Part shown: one piece after another, positions 23,359 to 32,175 of the stretch | Position numbering within the stretch: position 1 is the stretch's first letter | Layout: every line of letters begins with the position of its first letter | Source of the DNA: Actinacidiphila acididurans | GTDB taxonomy: Bacteria > Actinomycetota > Actinomycetes > Streptomycetales > Streptomycetaceae | DNA length: 64,000 nt | Direction of reading: 5' to 3' | NCBI RefSeq assembly: GCF_016918855.1 | Contig: NZ_JADKYB010000003.1 | Coordinates: 479,257 to 543,256, forward strand | Notes under the pieces: generated by a model | The model's input: the letters and a program-made list of their open reading frames with translations, nothing else | The model's database searches: none | Told to the model about the DNA's origin: nothing | Made by a program: the position numbers and the translations under genes

Positions 23359-24915
23359 TCAGCCCTCGCGCAGCATGGCCGCCGCGTGCTCACCGATCAT
23401 CACCACGGTGAGGTGGGTGTTCGCGCACACCATGGCCGGCATGACCGAGGCGTCCGCGACGTAGAGGTTGTCCACGCCGCGCACCTTGCACCGCTGGTCC
23501 ACGACCGCGCCCGGGTCGCCGTCGGGACCCATCCGTGCCGTGCCCACCGCGTTGTACGCGCTGTCCGCGTAGTCGGTGACGTAGCGCCGCAGCGCCTCCG
23601 GTGAATCGATCGTGTCCTCGTCGAGCCCCAGCACGTCCTGGCCGTAGTCGCGGATCTTCGGCGACTGGGTGAACTCCCAGCAGCCCCGCACCGCCTCGGC
23701 CATGACCGCGTAGTCCCGCTCGTCGGAGAAGTAGCCCAGGTCGATGGTGGGCGCGACGCGCGGATCGGCCGAGGCGAGGGTGATCCGGCCGCGCGAGTGC
23801 ACCCGGCGGATCAGCGCCATGACGCCGAAGACGGACTCCGCGGACGTCGTCCCGCGCAGCCCGGCGAAGTGGTTCTTCAGGTCGATCCGGTTGACCATGA
23901 TGTAGTACAGGTCGTTGAAGCGGCCGGGCGTGCCCTCGGCCTGCGACGTGGTGCGCACCACGACCTGTCCGGGTGGACTGCCCTGGTTCTCGGCCCCGGG
24001 TCTTGGAGTGAGGAACACGCCGATCCGCGGCTGGTCGGTCAGCCCCGCGCCGACTCCCGGCAGGTCGGCCTCGACACCGATGCCCAGCTCCCGCAGGTGC
24101 TCGGCCGGCCCGACGCCGGAGCGCAGCAGGATCGACGGGGAACCGACGACGCCGGCGGCCAGCACCACCCGCCGGGCCCGCATCTGCTGCCAGCCCGACC
24201 CGATGGAGAGCCGCACGCCGTACGCCTTCCCGTCCCGGAACAGGACTCTGTCGACGACCGTGCCGGAGAGGATCTCCAGATTGGCGCGGCCGCGGGCCGG
24301 CCACAGGTAGCCCATCGCGGTGGAGACGCGGACCCGGGTGTCCTGGCGGTGCAGCGGGTTGGGGCCGACGCCGGTGGAGTCCGGGTGGTTGTGGTCCGGC
24401 ACGTCGGGCAGGCCGGACGCCAGGCAGGCGCTGTAGAACGCCTCCTGGACCGGCGTCAGCTCCTCGTCGCGCCAGCGCCGGACGGGCACCGGGCCGCCGC
24501 GCCCGTGGAATCTCCGGTGGCCGAAGTCCAGGTCGTCCTCCAGCGCGACATAGCGCGGCAGGACGTCCTCCCAGGACCACAGCGGATTTCCGAGTTCCGC
24601 CCATTCCGTGAAATCCTGCCGGGTGCCGCGGACCGCCGCCGTCAGGTTGATGGCGGAAGACCCGCCGGTAACCCGACCCTGGAGAAAGGGAATGGACCGG
24701 TCGGCGGTTATCCGGGCCGAATAGCCCCAACTGTGCTGGACCGAGATGACGTTGCCGTCGAGGATGTCCGGGGGAGTGGCGGTCGCCCCACCGTAGTGCG
24801 GGCCCGCCTCCACCAGAAGGACCCGGCGAGCCGGATCCTCACTGAGTCGCGAGGCCAGTACCGAGCCCGCGCTTCCACCCCCAATAACGATGTCGTCGTA
24901 AAAGCTTTCGCCCAC
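23359..24915 (-). CDS. GMC-family flavin oxidoreductase
   Basis: About 518 residues from GTG 24915 (AGGA close upstream). FAD-binding 'DIVIGGGSAGSVLASRLSE' at the N-terminus, the GMC signature 'GRVTGGSSAIN', NAD-independent flavin 'LAAGVVGSPSILLRSGVG', and C-terminal 'VDNLYVADASVMPAM'. Related enzymes (choline dehydrogenase, aryl-alcohol oxidase) oxidise alcohols. The catalytic pair is odd: the usual 'YHxxGTxRMG' histidine is Asn here ('YNAVGTARMG'), while the second position is His ('CANTHLTVVMIGE') where choline oxidase has Asn. Divergence from choline enzymes makes the substrate uncertain. Convergent with the AraC gene. Confidence 0.9.
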   Translation of the reverse strand: MGESFYDDIVIGGGSAGSVLASRLSEDPARRVLLVEAGPHYGGATATPPDILDGNVISVQHSWGYSARITADRSIPFLQGRVTGGSSAINLTAAVRGTRQDFTEWAELGNPLWSWEDVLPRYVALEDDLDFGHRRFHGRGGPVPVRRWRDEELTPVQEAFYSACLASGLPDVPDHNHPDSTGVGPNPLHRQDTRVRVSTAMGYLWPARGRANLEILSGTVVDRVLFRDGKAYGVRLSIGSGWQQMRARRVVLAAGVVGSPSILLRSGVGPAEHLRELGIGVEADLPGVGAGLTDQPRIGVFLTPRPGAENQGSPPGQVVVRTTSQAEGTPGRFNDLYYIMVNRIDLKNHFAGLRGTTSAESVFGVMALIRRVHSRGRITLASADPRVAPTIDLGYFSDERDYAVMAEAVRGCWEFTQSPKIRDYGQDVLGLDEDTIDSPEALRRYVTDYADSAYNAVGTARMGPDGDPGAVVDQRCKVRGVDNLYVADASVMPAMVCANTHLTVVMIGEHAAAMLREG

Positions 24916-24998
24916 CGTCCTGCTCCTCCCCGTGCGCGGCCTTTTCGGCATCGGGCGCAGCGCCCGATATGCAGAGTGTGCCTGCGCTGCCCGGAAGG

Positions 24999-25035
24999 TT
25001 CTTGGCAGGGAGTGCGAGCTTCTTGGCAATCAGTG
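24999..25035 (-). promoter_or_regulatory. Direct repeats with 21-bp period upstream of the GMC gene
   Basis: TTCTTGGCAnnnAGTG occurs at 24999-25014 and again at 25020-25035 (+ strand spelling), start to start 21 bp. Paired direct repeats two helical turns apart are typical AraC-family binding half-sites. They lie 84-120 bases before the GMC start. Confidence 0.55.
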
Positions 25036-25182
25036 AAACTTTCGCGGTGCACAAGGCGCACGCCGGTTGCGTAACGGAACAACAATCACAACCGCACCAG
25101 GAATTCGCGAACGGTCACCGAACGGGCCGGAGGGGACGTCCCGGTCAGGCCCTCGTGTCCGCCCAGCCCGTCCGCCGGCCGG

Positions 25183-26160
25183 TCAGGACCGCGTGCCCGC
25201 CGCCTTCGCCTCGGCCTCCCGGCGCGCCCGGGCCTCGGCCCGGCGGACCTTGGCGCGGGCGCGTTCGGCGTTGTAGTGGGCGCCGATGAGCAGCGCCAGG
25301 TTGGTGAACCACAGCCACACCAGGAAGGCCACCGAGCCCGCCAGCGGCCCGTAGAGCCGGTGGTACGTGCCCATGCGCGCGGTGTACGTCGCGAAGCCCG
25401 CCGAGGCGAGCAGCCACAGGCCCACCGCCACCGCGCCGCCGGGCGCGGTGGTCCGCAGCGACCGGGCGCCGCGCGGGCCGGACCGGAACAGCACCAGCAC
25501 CGATACGGCGGCCACGACCACCAGCAGCGGCCAGCGCAGCCCGCGCCACGCGGTCACCAGCGGGCCGCTCAGGTGCAGCAACGTGCCGGCGTGGTGGGCC
25601 AGTTCACCGCTGACCACCACGCACAGCGTGCTGCACACCATCAGGACCAGCAGCATCAGCGCGGTCAGCAGGACCCGCGGCGCGGCCCGCCAGGCCGGAC
25701 GGTGATCGTCCCCGCCGTGGATACGGTGCAGCGCCCGCCGGAAGACCGCCGCGTAGCTGCTCGCGGCCCAGACCGCGCCCGCGGCACTCACCGCGGCGAT
25801 CGACGTGGTCGTCGAGGTGTCCTTGGCCATCTGCCGCAGGGTGTCGGCGACCAAGGGCCGGGACTGGCCCGGCAGCAGCGCCGCCAGCCCGGCGGCCGGC
25901 ACGCCGCTCGCGTCGCGGGTGCCGGTCAGGCCCACCAGCGAGACGGTCAGCAGCAGCGCCGGGAACAGCGCCAGCACCGCGTAGTAGGTGAGCGCGGCGG
26001 CCCGTTCCGTCGCGTCCTTGTCCCAGGCCGAGACCACGGCCCTGCCCAGGGTCCAGACGAAGCCGAACACCGCCGCCGCGCCCTGCCCCGCCCGCCGGTG
26101 CGGGGCCGTCCTGCCGGACTTCTCCCGCGCCCGGTCCGCCGCACCGCTGTCCGTCGTCAC
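25183..26160 (-). CDS. YihY/virulence-factor BrkB-family membrane protein
   Basis: About 325 residues from GTG 26160 (GAAGGGA upstream). It has six predicted membrane helices with family hallmarks: 'ERAAALTYYAVLALFPALL' (helix 1, the usual 'AAAlaYyallslfPlll'), 'VWAASSYAAVFRRALHRIH' and 'GSVAFLVWLWFTNLALLIG' with 'AHYNAER' near the end. The family was once called ribonuclease BN, but this is an integral membrane family of unknown function. The C-terminal tail is charged, rich in Arg/Glu/Ala, and probably a cytosolic helix. Divergent from the DUF4230 gene. Confidence 0.88.
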   Translation of the reverse strand: MTTDSGAADRAREKSGRTAPHRRAGQGAAAVFGFVWTLGRAVVSAWDKDATERAAALTYYAVLALFPALLLTVSLVGLTGTRDASGVPAAGLAALLPGQSRPLVADTLRQMAKDTSTTTSIAAVSAAGAVWAASSYAAVFRRALHRIHGGDDHRPAWRAAPRVLLTALMLLVLMVCSTLCVVVSGELAHHAGTLLHLSGPLVTAWRGLRWPLLVVVAAVSVLVLFRSGPRGARSLRTTAPGGAVAVGLWLLASAGFATYTARMGTYHRLYGPLAGSVAFLVWLWFTNLALLIGAHYNAERARAKVRRAEARARREAEAKAAGTRS

Positions 26161-26372
26161 CGCTGTCCCTTCTCCCGGCTCTGGCGGCCGATCCTCTTCC
26201 TGCCGATCGGCACACTCCCCGCGAGGCGTCTGCCCGGTCCGCGCCCGGTTCAGCCCGCAGCGATCGATACCGGCCAATACCCGCTCCCGCGCGACCGATT
26301 CGAGCCACCGCGGCCGGCCCGGCAGGTGGGTCCGGCCGCCGCCGGGGCAGCCGAGGCCCCAGGAGGTGTGTC

Positions 26373-27089
26373 ATGAGCGTGCAGAACACGACGGTCCGCC
26401 GTACACCGTGGTGGGCCCGGATCGCCCTGGTGGTCGTGGTCCTGGCCCTGTTGTTCTTCCTGCTGGGCCGCGCGAACCTGCTGCCCGGGCTGCCCAATCC
26501 CTTCGCCGAGCGGACCAAGGACCGCAGCGGCCCGGTGCTGCTCAAGTCGATCCAGGACATGAGCCGTTACGAGGGCGCCAGCGGCAATTTCGAGGTCGTC
26601 GTCGACCTCCAGAAGGACGCCAAGTACCTGCCCGACATCGTGCACGGCCGCCGCACCTTGTACGTGGGCGCCGGCAGCGTCAACGCCTACGTGGACCTGG
26701 GCTCGGTCGGCGCCGACGCCGTGCAGGTTTCCAAGGACCGCAAGACCGCGACCGTCCGCCTGCCGCACGCGGCCCTGGAACGCCCGTCCCTCGACCCCAA
26801 GCACTCCTACGTCGTCTCGCAGCAGCGCGGCTTCTTCGACCGCGTCGGCGACTTCTTCGGCAACGACACCGGCAGCGTGCAGCAGCTCAACGTCCTCGCG
26901 TCGCGCAAGATCGAGGACGCGGCCCAGCAGACCGAACTGGCCGGCCGCGCCGAGACCAACACCCGCTCCATGCTCGAACGCCTGCTGACCTCGCTGGGCT
27001 TCACGCAGGTGACCGTCACCTTCGGCCCGCCCCCCTCCTCGTCCCCGTCCGCCTCGCCCTCCGCTTCCGCTTCTCCCAGCCACACCTGA
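26373..27089 (+). CDS. DUF4230 membrane-anchored protein
   Basis: 238 residues: a short cytosolic start, one membrane helix at about 15-33 ('IALVVVVLALLFFLLG'), then an extracytoplasmic DUF4230 domain ('GPVLLKSIQDMSRYEGAS', 'GNFEVVVDLQKDAKYLP', 'TLYVGAGSVNAYVDLG'), an alpha-helical part ('LNVLASRKIEDAAQQTEL'), and a Ser/Pro/Ala-rich tail. The role of the family is unknown; proteins of this type appear tethered on the outside of the membrane. GGAGG precedes ATG 26373. Confidence 0.85.
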   Translation: MSVQNTTVRRTPWWARIALVVVVLALLFFLLGRANLLPGLPNPFAERTKDRSGPVLLKSIQDMSRYEGASGNFEVVVDLQKDAKYLPDIVHGRRTLYVGAGSVNAYVDLGSVGADAVQVSKDRKTATVRLPHAALERPSLDPKHSYVVSQQRGFFDRVGDFFGNDTGSVQQLNVLASRKIEDAAQQTELAGRAETNTRSMLERLLTSLGFTQVTVTFGPPPSSSPSASPSASASPSHT

Positions 27090-27257
27090 CGGCCCGTCGG
27101 AGCGGCACGCAGGCCGTCGCCGCCTGACGTGAGCCGAACTGGTGTGCGTCAAGGCGGGGTTCCGGGGCATCCGCCCTGACGAGGGGCGCACGCGCGGCGC
27201 CCGACACCGAGTGGCCGGCCCGAGCGGGCCGGCCACATCACCCTTGGAGGCATGGGC

Positions 27258-27443
27258 ATGCTGGCTGCCGTGGGCGCCGTCGTCTTCGCGATCGCGTACC
27301 TGATCAACGTCACGAACACGTCCACCGACGCGGCGTTCACGCCGCAGGCCCTGACGATCGCCGGGCTGTGCTTCGTGGCCCTGCACCTGGCGGGCTTCGG
27401 CGCCGGCTGGTCGTACCCGGCCGGACGGCGCCGCCGCCGCTGA
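27258..27443 (+). CDS. Small two-helix membrane protein
   Basis: 61 residues with two hydrophobic segments ('AAVGAVVFAIAYLINV' and 'ALTIAGLCFVALHLAGFGA') and a basic end 'YPAGRRRRR' that would anchor in the cytosol. ATG 27258 is 7 bases from TTGGAGG; the ATG two codons earlier (27252) is too close. No family recognised, though tiny proteins of this type are common in Streptomyces. Confidence 0.65.
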   Translation: MLAAVGAVVFAIAYLINVTNTSTDAAFTPQALTIAGLCFVALHLAGFGAGWSYPAGRRRRR

Positions 27444-27493
27444 GCCCGGACCGCCCGGCGCGGCGACGGCCTCGACCCCGGCGGTCCCGGCGG

Positions 27494-27961
27494 TCAGCCG
27501 CTCGCGGGTGTCTCTTCCTCCTCCTGCTGGGTCCGCAGGTAGAGCACGAGGAAGAGCACGCGCAGCAGGTCCTCCGGGAGGAACGGGTAGTCGGCGGGCA
27601 GTTCGGCCCGGCGCGGCCGGCTGCCGAGCCGGTCGTACACCAGGGTCAGCGGTCCTATGGTGCGTACCCGGCTGCCGAAGCGGTCGTACCCCACCTCGTA
27701 CGGCCCCACGTGGGTGAGCTGGCGGCTGAACCCGGTGTACTCCAGCGTCAGGTCGCCCAGCGTCGCCGGCAGACCGCTCTTGCGCCCGTAGTCGAGTTCG
27801 CTGTCACCGATGCTGCGCAGCCGGATGCCGAGTTCGTCGTACTCCAGCGCCCAGTCCCCGAGCGTACGCGCCCTGCGGCCCAGCCGGTCGTACGTGATCG
27901 TGGCGCCGCCGATGGCACGCAGCCGCCCGCCGAGCCTGTCGTACTCGAGTTCGACGTCCAT
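27494..27961 (-). CDS. Protein of seven 17-residue tandem repeats
   Basis: 155 residues. From residue 5 the sequence consists of repeats exactly 17 residues long with consensus (L/I/V)xYDRLGxRxRTIGxxx: examples 'LEYDRLGGRLRAIGGAT', 'ITYDRLGRRARTLGDWA', 'LEYDELGIRLRSIGDSE', 'VGYDRFGSRVRTIGPLT'. Repeats 4 and 5 are more diverged, and the seventh is cut after 'LVYDRLGSR'. The Tyr-Asp and Ile-Gly pairs suggest one beta hairpin per repeat, i.e. a beta-solenoid or open sheet. The end (~residues 120-155) is a hydrophobic helix 'EDLLRVLFLVLYLR' and an acidic tail. ATG 27961 has AGAGGGG upstream. The fold family is not recognised. Confidence 0.75.
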   Translation of the reverse strand: MDVELEYDRLGGRLRAIGGATITYDRLGRRARTLGDWALEYDELGIRLRSIGDSELDYGRKSGLPATLGDLTLEYTGFSRQLTHVGPYEVGYDRFGSRVRTIGPLTLVYDRLGSRPRRAELPADYPFLPEDLLRVLFLVLYLRTQQEEEETPASG

Positions 27962-28182
27962 GCGACCCCTCTTTTTCCGGCCTCTGCGATCTCCACCCCT
28001 GCCGCCGGAGGTCATACCCACCGGGCACCGGGAAAACGACGCCAGCTTCCCGGTCGGCGGACGCGGCCGGGGGTTCTCACGGCAGTAGGGCAATCGGAAG
28101 GAAATGGCGGACGCGGCGCGGCGGTCGACTCGACCCCGCGGCGAACCCGCTGCGGATCGCGCGAGTTGGTACAGTCCGGACC

Positions 28183-29751
28183 ATGCCCGCTTCCTCCTCG
28201 CGCGACTCCCTGGCCGGCGCCGGCTGGCAGGACCAGGAACCCGGAAATTATCGGGAGTTGATGCCGAAACGGGTGAAGAACCTTTTCTGGCTGAACCCGT
28301 CGACGCTGTGGAAGGCCCGCAACGGGCCGCTCGCCTCGATGTTCGGCGACCCGACCGGCGAGACCCGCGGCCGCTGGGTCCGCGCGCAGATCGAGCGCGG
28401 CGCGACGGACGAGGACCTGATCGTCCGGCGGGACGACCCGGACACCTTCTCCTTCCTGCTCATCGGCGACACGGGGGAGGGCGACGACCCGCAGTACGCG
28501 GTGGTGCCCGGGCTGCTCCAGGCCGGCGCCGGCACCCGGTACGCGGTGCTGTGCAGCGACGTGCTCTACCCGGTGGGACACGCGAACGAGTACGGCACCA
28601 AGTACTTCCGGCCGTACCGCGACTATCCGGCACCCATATATCCGATACCGGGCAACCACGACTGGTACGACGGACTCGTCGGCTTCATGCGGGTGTTCTG
28701 CCGCGCTCCCGCGCTGCCGACCTCTCCCCGGCCCCGCCCGCTGTCCAGGGCGTGGTGGCGCGGCCTGCTCTGGGCGGCCCCCGACGTGCCCGACGACGCC
28801 CTGCTCGACGAGGCCCGGCGGATGCGGCCCGCGCCGCAGCAGCAGGACGCGGTCCCGGCACCGTACTGGGCGATGGACACCGGCCCGCTGCGCATCATCG
28901 GCATCGACACCGGCCTGCTCGGCGACATCGACCGCGAACAGGGTGCCTGGCTGCGCCGAGTGGCCCAGGGGCCGCGCCCGAAGATCCTGGTCACCGGCTC
29001 GCCCATCTACGTGGACGGCGAACACCACCCCTGCGCGATCGAGGGCGGCGGCACCGTGGACGAGATCGTCCGCGACCCCGCGCACCACTTCGTCGCGGCG
29101 ATCGGCGGGGACATCCACAACTACCAGCACTATCCGGTCGACGTGGACGGCCGCCGGATCGAGTACGTGGTCTCCGGCGGTGGCGGCGCCTTCATGCACG
29201 CCACCCACACCATCCCGCGGGTCGCGGTCGGCGGCGTCACCGAGGACGACTTCCGCTGCTACCCGATGCGCGGCGACTCGCTGGTCTTCTACAGCCGCCT
29301 CTACGGCCGGCGGCTGCGGCTGCGCCGGCTGTTCGACCTGACCCCGGACGAGGCGGCCGCGGTCGTCGCGGCCCGCCTCGGCACCACCCCGGTACGCACC
29401 TCCAGCGCGCGAGTCACGCTTCGTACCCGGTTCGTGGCGTCCGTACTGGGCGTGGCGTCCCGGCCCGGCCGCACCCGCCGGATGCGGTTGCCGGTGCGCA
29501 AGACCCTCACCCACGTGCTCTCGCCCGGGTCGGCCACTTACAGTCCGCCGTTCTTCAAGAACTTCCTGCGCCTGGATGTCAGCCCCACCGGAATACGGGT
29601 ACGGTGCTTCGCCGCCACGGGTCTGCGCGCCCAGGAGCTGGACCCGCCGGTGGAGGACGAGTTCACCATCCACCTCACCGACGCCACGGCCGGCGACCGG
29701 GCCCACGCGGACACCGACACGGACATGGACGCCGACACCGACACCGACTGA
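28183..29751 (+). CDS. Calcineurin-like metallophosphoesterase
   Basis: 522 residues. Metallophosphoesterase blocks in order: 'LLIGDTGEGDD' (GDxGxGD), 'SDVLYPVG' (D/GDxxYxxG), 'PGNHDWYDG' (GNHD), and the paired His-containing 'GGDIHNYQHY'. These bind two metal ions and support phosphoester cleavage. Insertions around residues 180-230 and a long C-terminal domain (~380-500) distinguish it from simple enzymes. The last ~20 residues are an Asp/Thr repeat (TDTDMDADTDTD) with no clear role. No signal peptide is seen, so it is probably cytosolic or membrane-associated. Substrate unknown. Confidence 0.88.
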   Translation: MPASSSRDSLAGAGWQDQEPGNYRELMPKRVKNLFWLNPSTLWKARNGPLASMFGDPTGETRGRWVRAQIERGATDEDLIVRRDDPDTFSFLLIGDTGEGDDPQYAVVPGLLQAGAGTRYAVLCSDVLYPVGHANEYGTKYFRPYRDYPAPIYPIPGNHDWYDGLVGFMRVFCRAPALPTSPRPRPLSRAWWRGLLWAAPDVPDDALLDEARRMRPAPQQQDAVPAPYWAMDTGPLRIIGIDTGLLGDIDREQGAWLRRVAQGPRPKILVTGSPIYVDGEHHPCAIEGGGTVDEIVRDPAHHFVAAIGGDIHNYQHYPVDVDGRRIEYVVSGGGGAFMHATHTIPRVAVGGVTEDDFRCYPMRGDSLVFYSRLYGRRLRLRRLFDLTPDEAAAVVAARLGTTPVRTSSARVTLRTRFVASVLGVASRPGRTRRMRLPVRKTLTHVLSPGSATYSPPFFKNFLRLDVSPTGIRVRCFAATGLRAQELDPPVEDEFTIHLTDATAGDRAHADTDTDMDADTDTD

Positions 29752-29757
29752 CGCGGG

Positions 29758-29773
29758 TCCCCGGCGCCGGGGA
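29758..29773. terminator. Palindrome after the metallophosphoesterase
   Basis: TCCCCGGCGCCGGGGA is a perfect 16-bp palindrome 7 bases after the stop of the metallophosphoesterase, in the gap to a convergent gene. It may form a short terminator hairpin; there is no T-run. Confidence 0.35.
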
Positions 29774-29833
29774 GCACCCGGCGCCCGCGGGCGTCAGCCG
29801 GTCGCCATGACCGTCAGCCGGTGCCGGCCGGTG

Positions 29834-30502
29834 TCAGCCGTGCTCCGCCAGGACGGCGCGGAATTCCTCGCTCGTGGTCAGCAGGGCGTCCCCGGCGAAC
29901 CGCAGCGCGTCCAGCGAGCGTTCGCCGGCCGCCGGGTCGCCGGCCCCGCAGGCGTCCGTGACCAGGACCGGGACGTAGCCGAGGTCGGCCGCGTGCCGCG
30001 CCGTCGGTTCGATGCCGATCTCCGTGGCCACGCCGACGACGGCGACCGTGGTGACACCGCAGTCGCGCAGGGCGATGTCCAGCCAGGTGCCCTCGAACGC
30101 GGACATGGTGATCTTGTCCACCACCGCCTCGCGCTCGGTGGGCCGCAGTTCGGGCACGATCTGTGTCTGCTCGGCGTCCGGCGGGAACGCGGAGACCACG
30201 TCGGCGGCCCGCTCGGCCCGCTGCCAGGCCCGCCACATCCGCAGCTGGGCGACGCCCATCAACTCCGCCGGGAGGGTGACGTGCCGCAGGAAGAAGGTCC
30301 TGACCCCGGCGGCGCGGGCCGCCTCCAGCACGTCGCCGACCCGTTCGACGACCCGCTCCCGGTCCTCGATCTGGTTCAGTACGCCGACCTGCATGTCGTA
30401 CACCAACAGGGCCAGCCGCCGCGGGTCGCACGCCTCCCGCAGCGAATGCGGGACGGTCAGACCGTTTCGCTCATCCACGAAGGCGACGCTACCGGGCGCC
30501 AC
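29834..30502 (-). CDS. Isochorismatase-family hydrolase
   Basis: 222 residues. The catalytic Asp sits in 'ALLVYDMQVGVL', Lys in 'VVDKITMSAFEGT', and the third position in 'GVATEIGIEPTARHA'. That last motif has Gly where cysteine hydrolases (nicotinamidase, carbamoylsarcosine amidase) have Cys; isochorismatases such as EntB also have Gly there (family knowledge), so vinyl-ether or related hydrolysis without a thiol nucleophile is more likely than amidase activity. GTG 30502 is the upstream-most start; GTG 30478 is possible. Same strand as the LysR gene upstream, with a 72-base gap. Confidence 0.8.
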   Translation of the reverse strand: MAPGSVAFVDERNGLTVPHSLREACDPRRLALLVYDMQVGVLNQIEDRERVVERVGDVLEAARAAGVRTFFLRHVTLPAELMGVAQLRMWRAWQRAERAADVVSAFPPDAEQTQIVPELRPTEREAVVDKITMSAFEGTWLDIALRDCGVTTVAVVGVATEIGIEPTARHAADLGYVPVLVTDACGAGDPAAGERSLDALRFAGDALLTTSEEFRAVLAEHG

Positions 30503-30574
30503 CCTCCGCCCGAAGCACCGGGCGGCCCGGCGCGCACCGGCGGGCCGTCACCGGCGCGCCCGCGGCCCCCGGCT

Positions 30575-31468
30575 TCACATCGGATCCCTCGTCAGCCCCG
30601 CCCACAGAGTCAGGAACGCCCGCAGCGGCGCGCCCGGCTGCGGGTCGCGTCGCCACACGAGCAGCTTCTCGTAGGAGATCTCGGGCACGACGGGCACGCG
30701 GACGACCGACGTCGCGTACCGCACCGAGGGATCGGAGCCGGCCGACAACGCGATTCCCACGCCCTCTCCGGCGAGAGCGACCTGCAACGCCACGTCATTG
30801 GTCGAATACGAGGCGACGAGTTCGGTACCCGCGCGGCGGAATGCCGCCGAGATGAGCGCGTGCAATCCGCTGTGCGTGTCGTAGGTGATGAGCTGTTCCG
30901 CGGCGATCTGTTCGGGGGTGATTTCGCCGGCCTCCGCCCAGCGTGAATTCACGCCCACCAGGGCGACAATTCGATCGCCCAGTACGCGCAGCCAGGAGAA
31001 GTCCGCGGGCAGCGGTTCGAGTGGCCGGGCGACGATCGCCGCGTCCAGTCGGCCCTGCTGGACCTGTGCCAGCAGCGGCACGCTGGTGCCGCCGCCGAGG
31101 CTGACAGCCACGGCCGGATGCCGCTCGTGGAACGCCCGCAGCACGACGGGCAACGCCGTCTCCTCGACGCCGTCCACCGTGGCCAGCGCCAACTCGCCCT
31201 TGAGCAGCCCGGCGCGCTCCTCGAACTCCTCACGCGCGGCCGACGCGGCGCCCAGACACGCCCGGGCGTGCGGCAGCAGCGCCACACCGCCCGGCGAGAG
31301 CGTCACCCGCCGCGAATCCCGGCCGAAAAGCTGCTCCCCGAGTTCTTTCTCCAGTCCGGCAATGTGGTGGGAAATCGTCGGCTGTGCGACGTGGCACCGC
31401 GTCGCCGCTTTGGTGAACGACATCTCCTCGGCCACCGCGACAAAGTATTCCAGTGCTCTGAGTTCCAT
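30575..31468 (-). CDS. LysR-family transcriptional regulator
   Basis: 297 residues. The winged helix spans residues 1-60 ('LEYFVAVAEEMSFTKAAT', 'CHVAQPTISHHIAGLEKEL', 'LFGRDSRRVTLSPGG'). The effector domain begins near residue 90 ('LALATVDGVEETALPVVL') and ends 'LTLWAGLTRDPM'. It is divergent from the small SRPBCC-like gene at 31593, which it probably controls in the usual LysR manner, and may also read into the isochorismatase-like gene downstream. Confidence 0.9.
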   Translation of the reverse strand: MELRALEYFVAVAEEMSFTKAATRCHVAQPTISHHIAGLEKELGEQLFGRDSRRVTLSPGGVALLPHARACLGAASAAREEFEERAGLLKGELALATVDGVEETALPVVLRAFHERHPAVAVSLGGGTSVPLLAQVQQGRLDAAIVARPLEPLPADFSWLRVLGDRIVALVGVNSRWAEAGEITPEQIAAEQLITYDTHSGLHALISAAFRRAGTELVASYSTNDVALQVALAGEGVGIALSAGSDPSVRYATSVVRVPVVPEISYEKLLVWRRDPQPGAPLRAFLTLWAGLTRDPM

Positions 31469-31592
31469 GCGGCGGCTCCGATCGGAAGGCGCTATTGCTG
31501 CTGAAGAAAACGTCTATTGGACATGTCGGAGGCCGTCTGTTTGGCTGGGCCGTGACACAGCAGAGGCCAAATATACGGAAAGGATGGCCGTC

Positions 31593-32123
31593 ATGCCGGA
31601 CCGCACACTCTCGCACGCGGTGTTCACCGCGCCCATGGACGTGCCCATCGAAAAGGTCGACATCGCCGACTGGCTGTTCCACCTGCCGTCCCCCGAGTAC
31701 CAGCGCTGCGCGCCGCCCGACCACATCGCCGCGGGCGCGACCACCACCGACGACGGCCGGCCGATGTCCATCAACGTCGAGACGATCGGCGACAGCCTCG
31801 TCGTCCAGAGTTACGTCGGCGAGGTGACCACCCCCACGTACTGCCGCATGGTCTCGCAGTCCGACACCTTCACCCCACGCGGCCGCACCAAGGTCCAGGT
31901 CGTGTGGGAGCTGAGCGCCACCCGGGTGGACGACACCACCAGTGAGTACCGGAACGTGGTGACCGCGACGGCCACCGACGAATTCCTCACCTCCATCGCC
32001 GAACACGGCGTCAGTTTCGAGGAAGCGGCGAAGGCCAGGTCGGCGGCCTCCACCGACCATTGCAGCCGCGAGACCCCGCTCTACGCCAGGAGCACCGCCG
32101 CGCACGCCCGCGCTCGCGCCTGA
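31593..32123 (+). CDS. SRPBCC-like small protein, probable LysR target
   Basis: 176 residues. The pattern of strands ('SINVETIGDSLVVQSYVG', 'KVQVVWELSATRVDD', 'SEYRNVVTATATDEFL') and a long C-terminal helix resembles the START/Bet v1 (SRPBCC) fold that binds hydrophobic ligands; the match is by pattern, not by a firm motif. Two Cys ('RCAPPD', 'YCRMVS') are of unknown use. ATG 31593 is chosen over 31584 because GGAAAGG abuts the latter. A GACATGTC palindrome at 31520-31527 lies in the gap to the divergent LysR gene. Confidence 0.55.
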   Translation: MPDRTLSHAVFTAPMDVPIEKVDIADWLFHLPSPEYQRCAPPDHIAAGATTTDDGRPMSINVETIGDSLVVQSYVGEVTTPTYCRMVSQSDTFTPRGRTKVQVVWELSATRVDDTTSEYRNVVTATATDEFLTSIAEHGVSFEEAAKARSAASTDHCSRETPLYARSTAAHARARA

Positions 32124-32175
32124 CACTCGCGCCGCAGGTGCGCGCCGTGCGCCCGGGACGGCCGGGAGATGGTCC

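Noticed and set aside
23359..24915. Choline dehydrogenase (betA) call
   Set aside because: The catalytic His/Asn arrangement differs and no betaine genes are near, so only GMC family is claimed.
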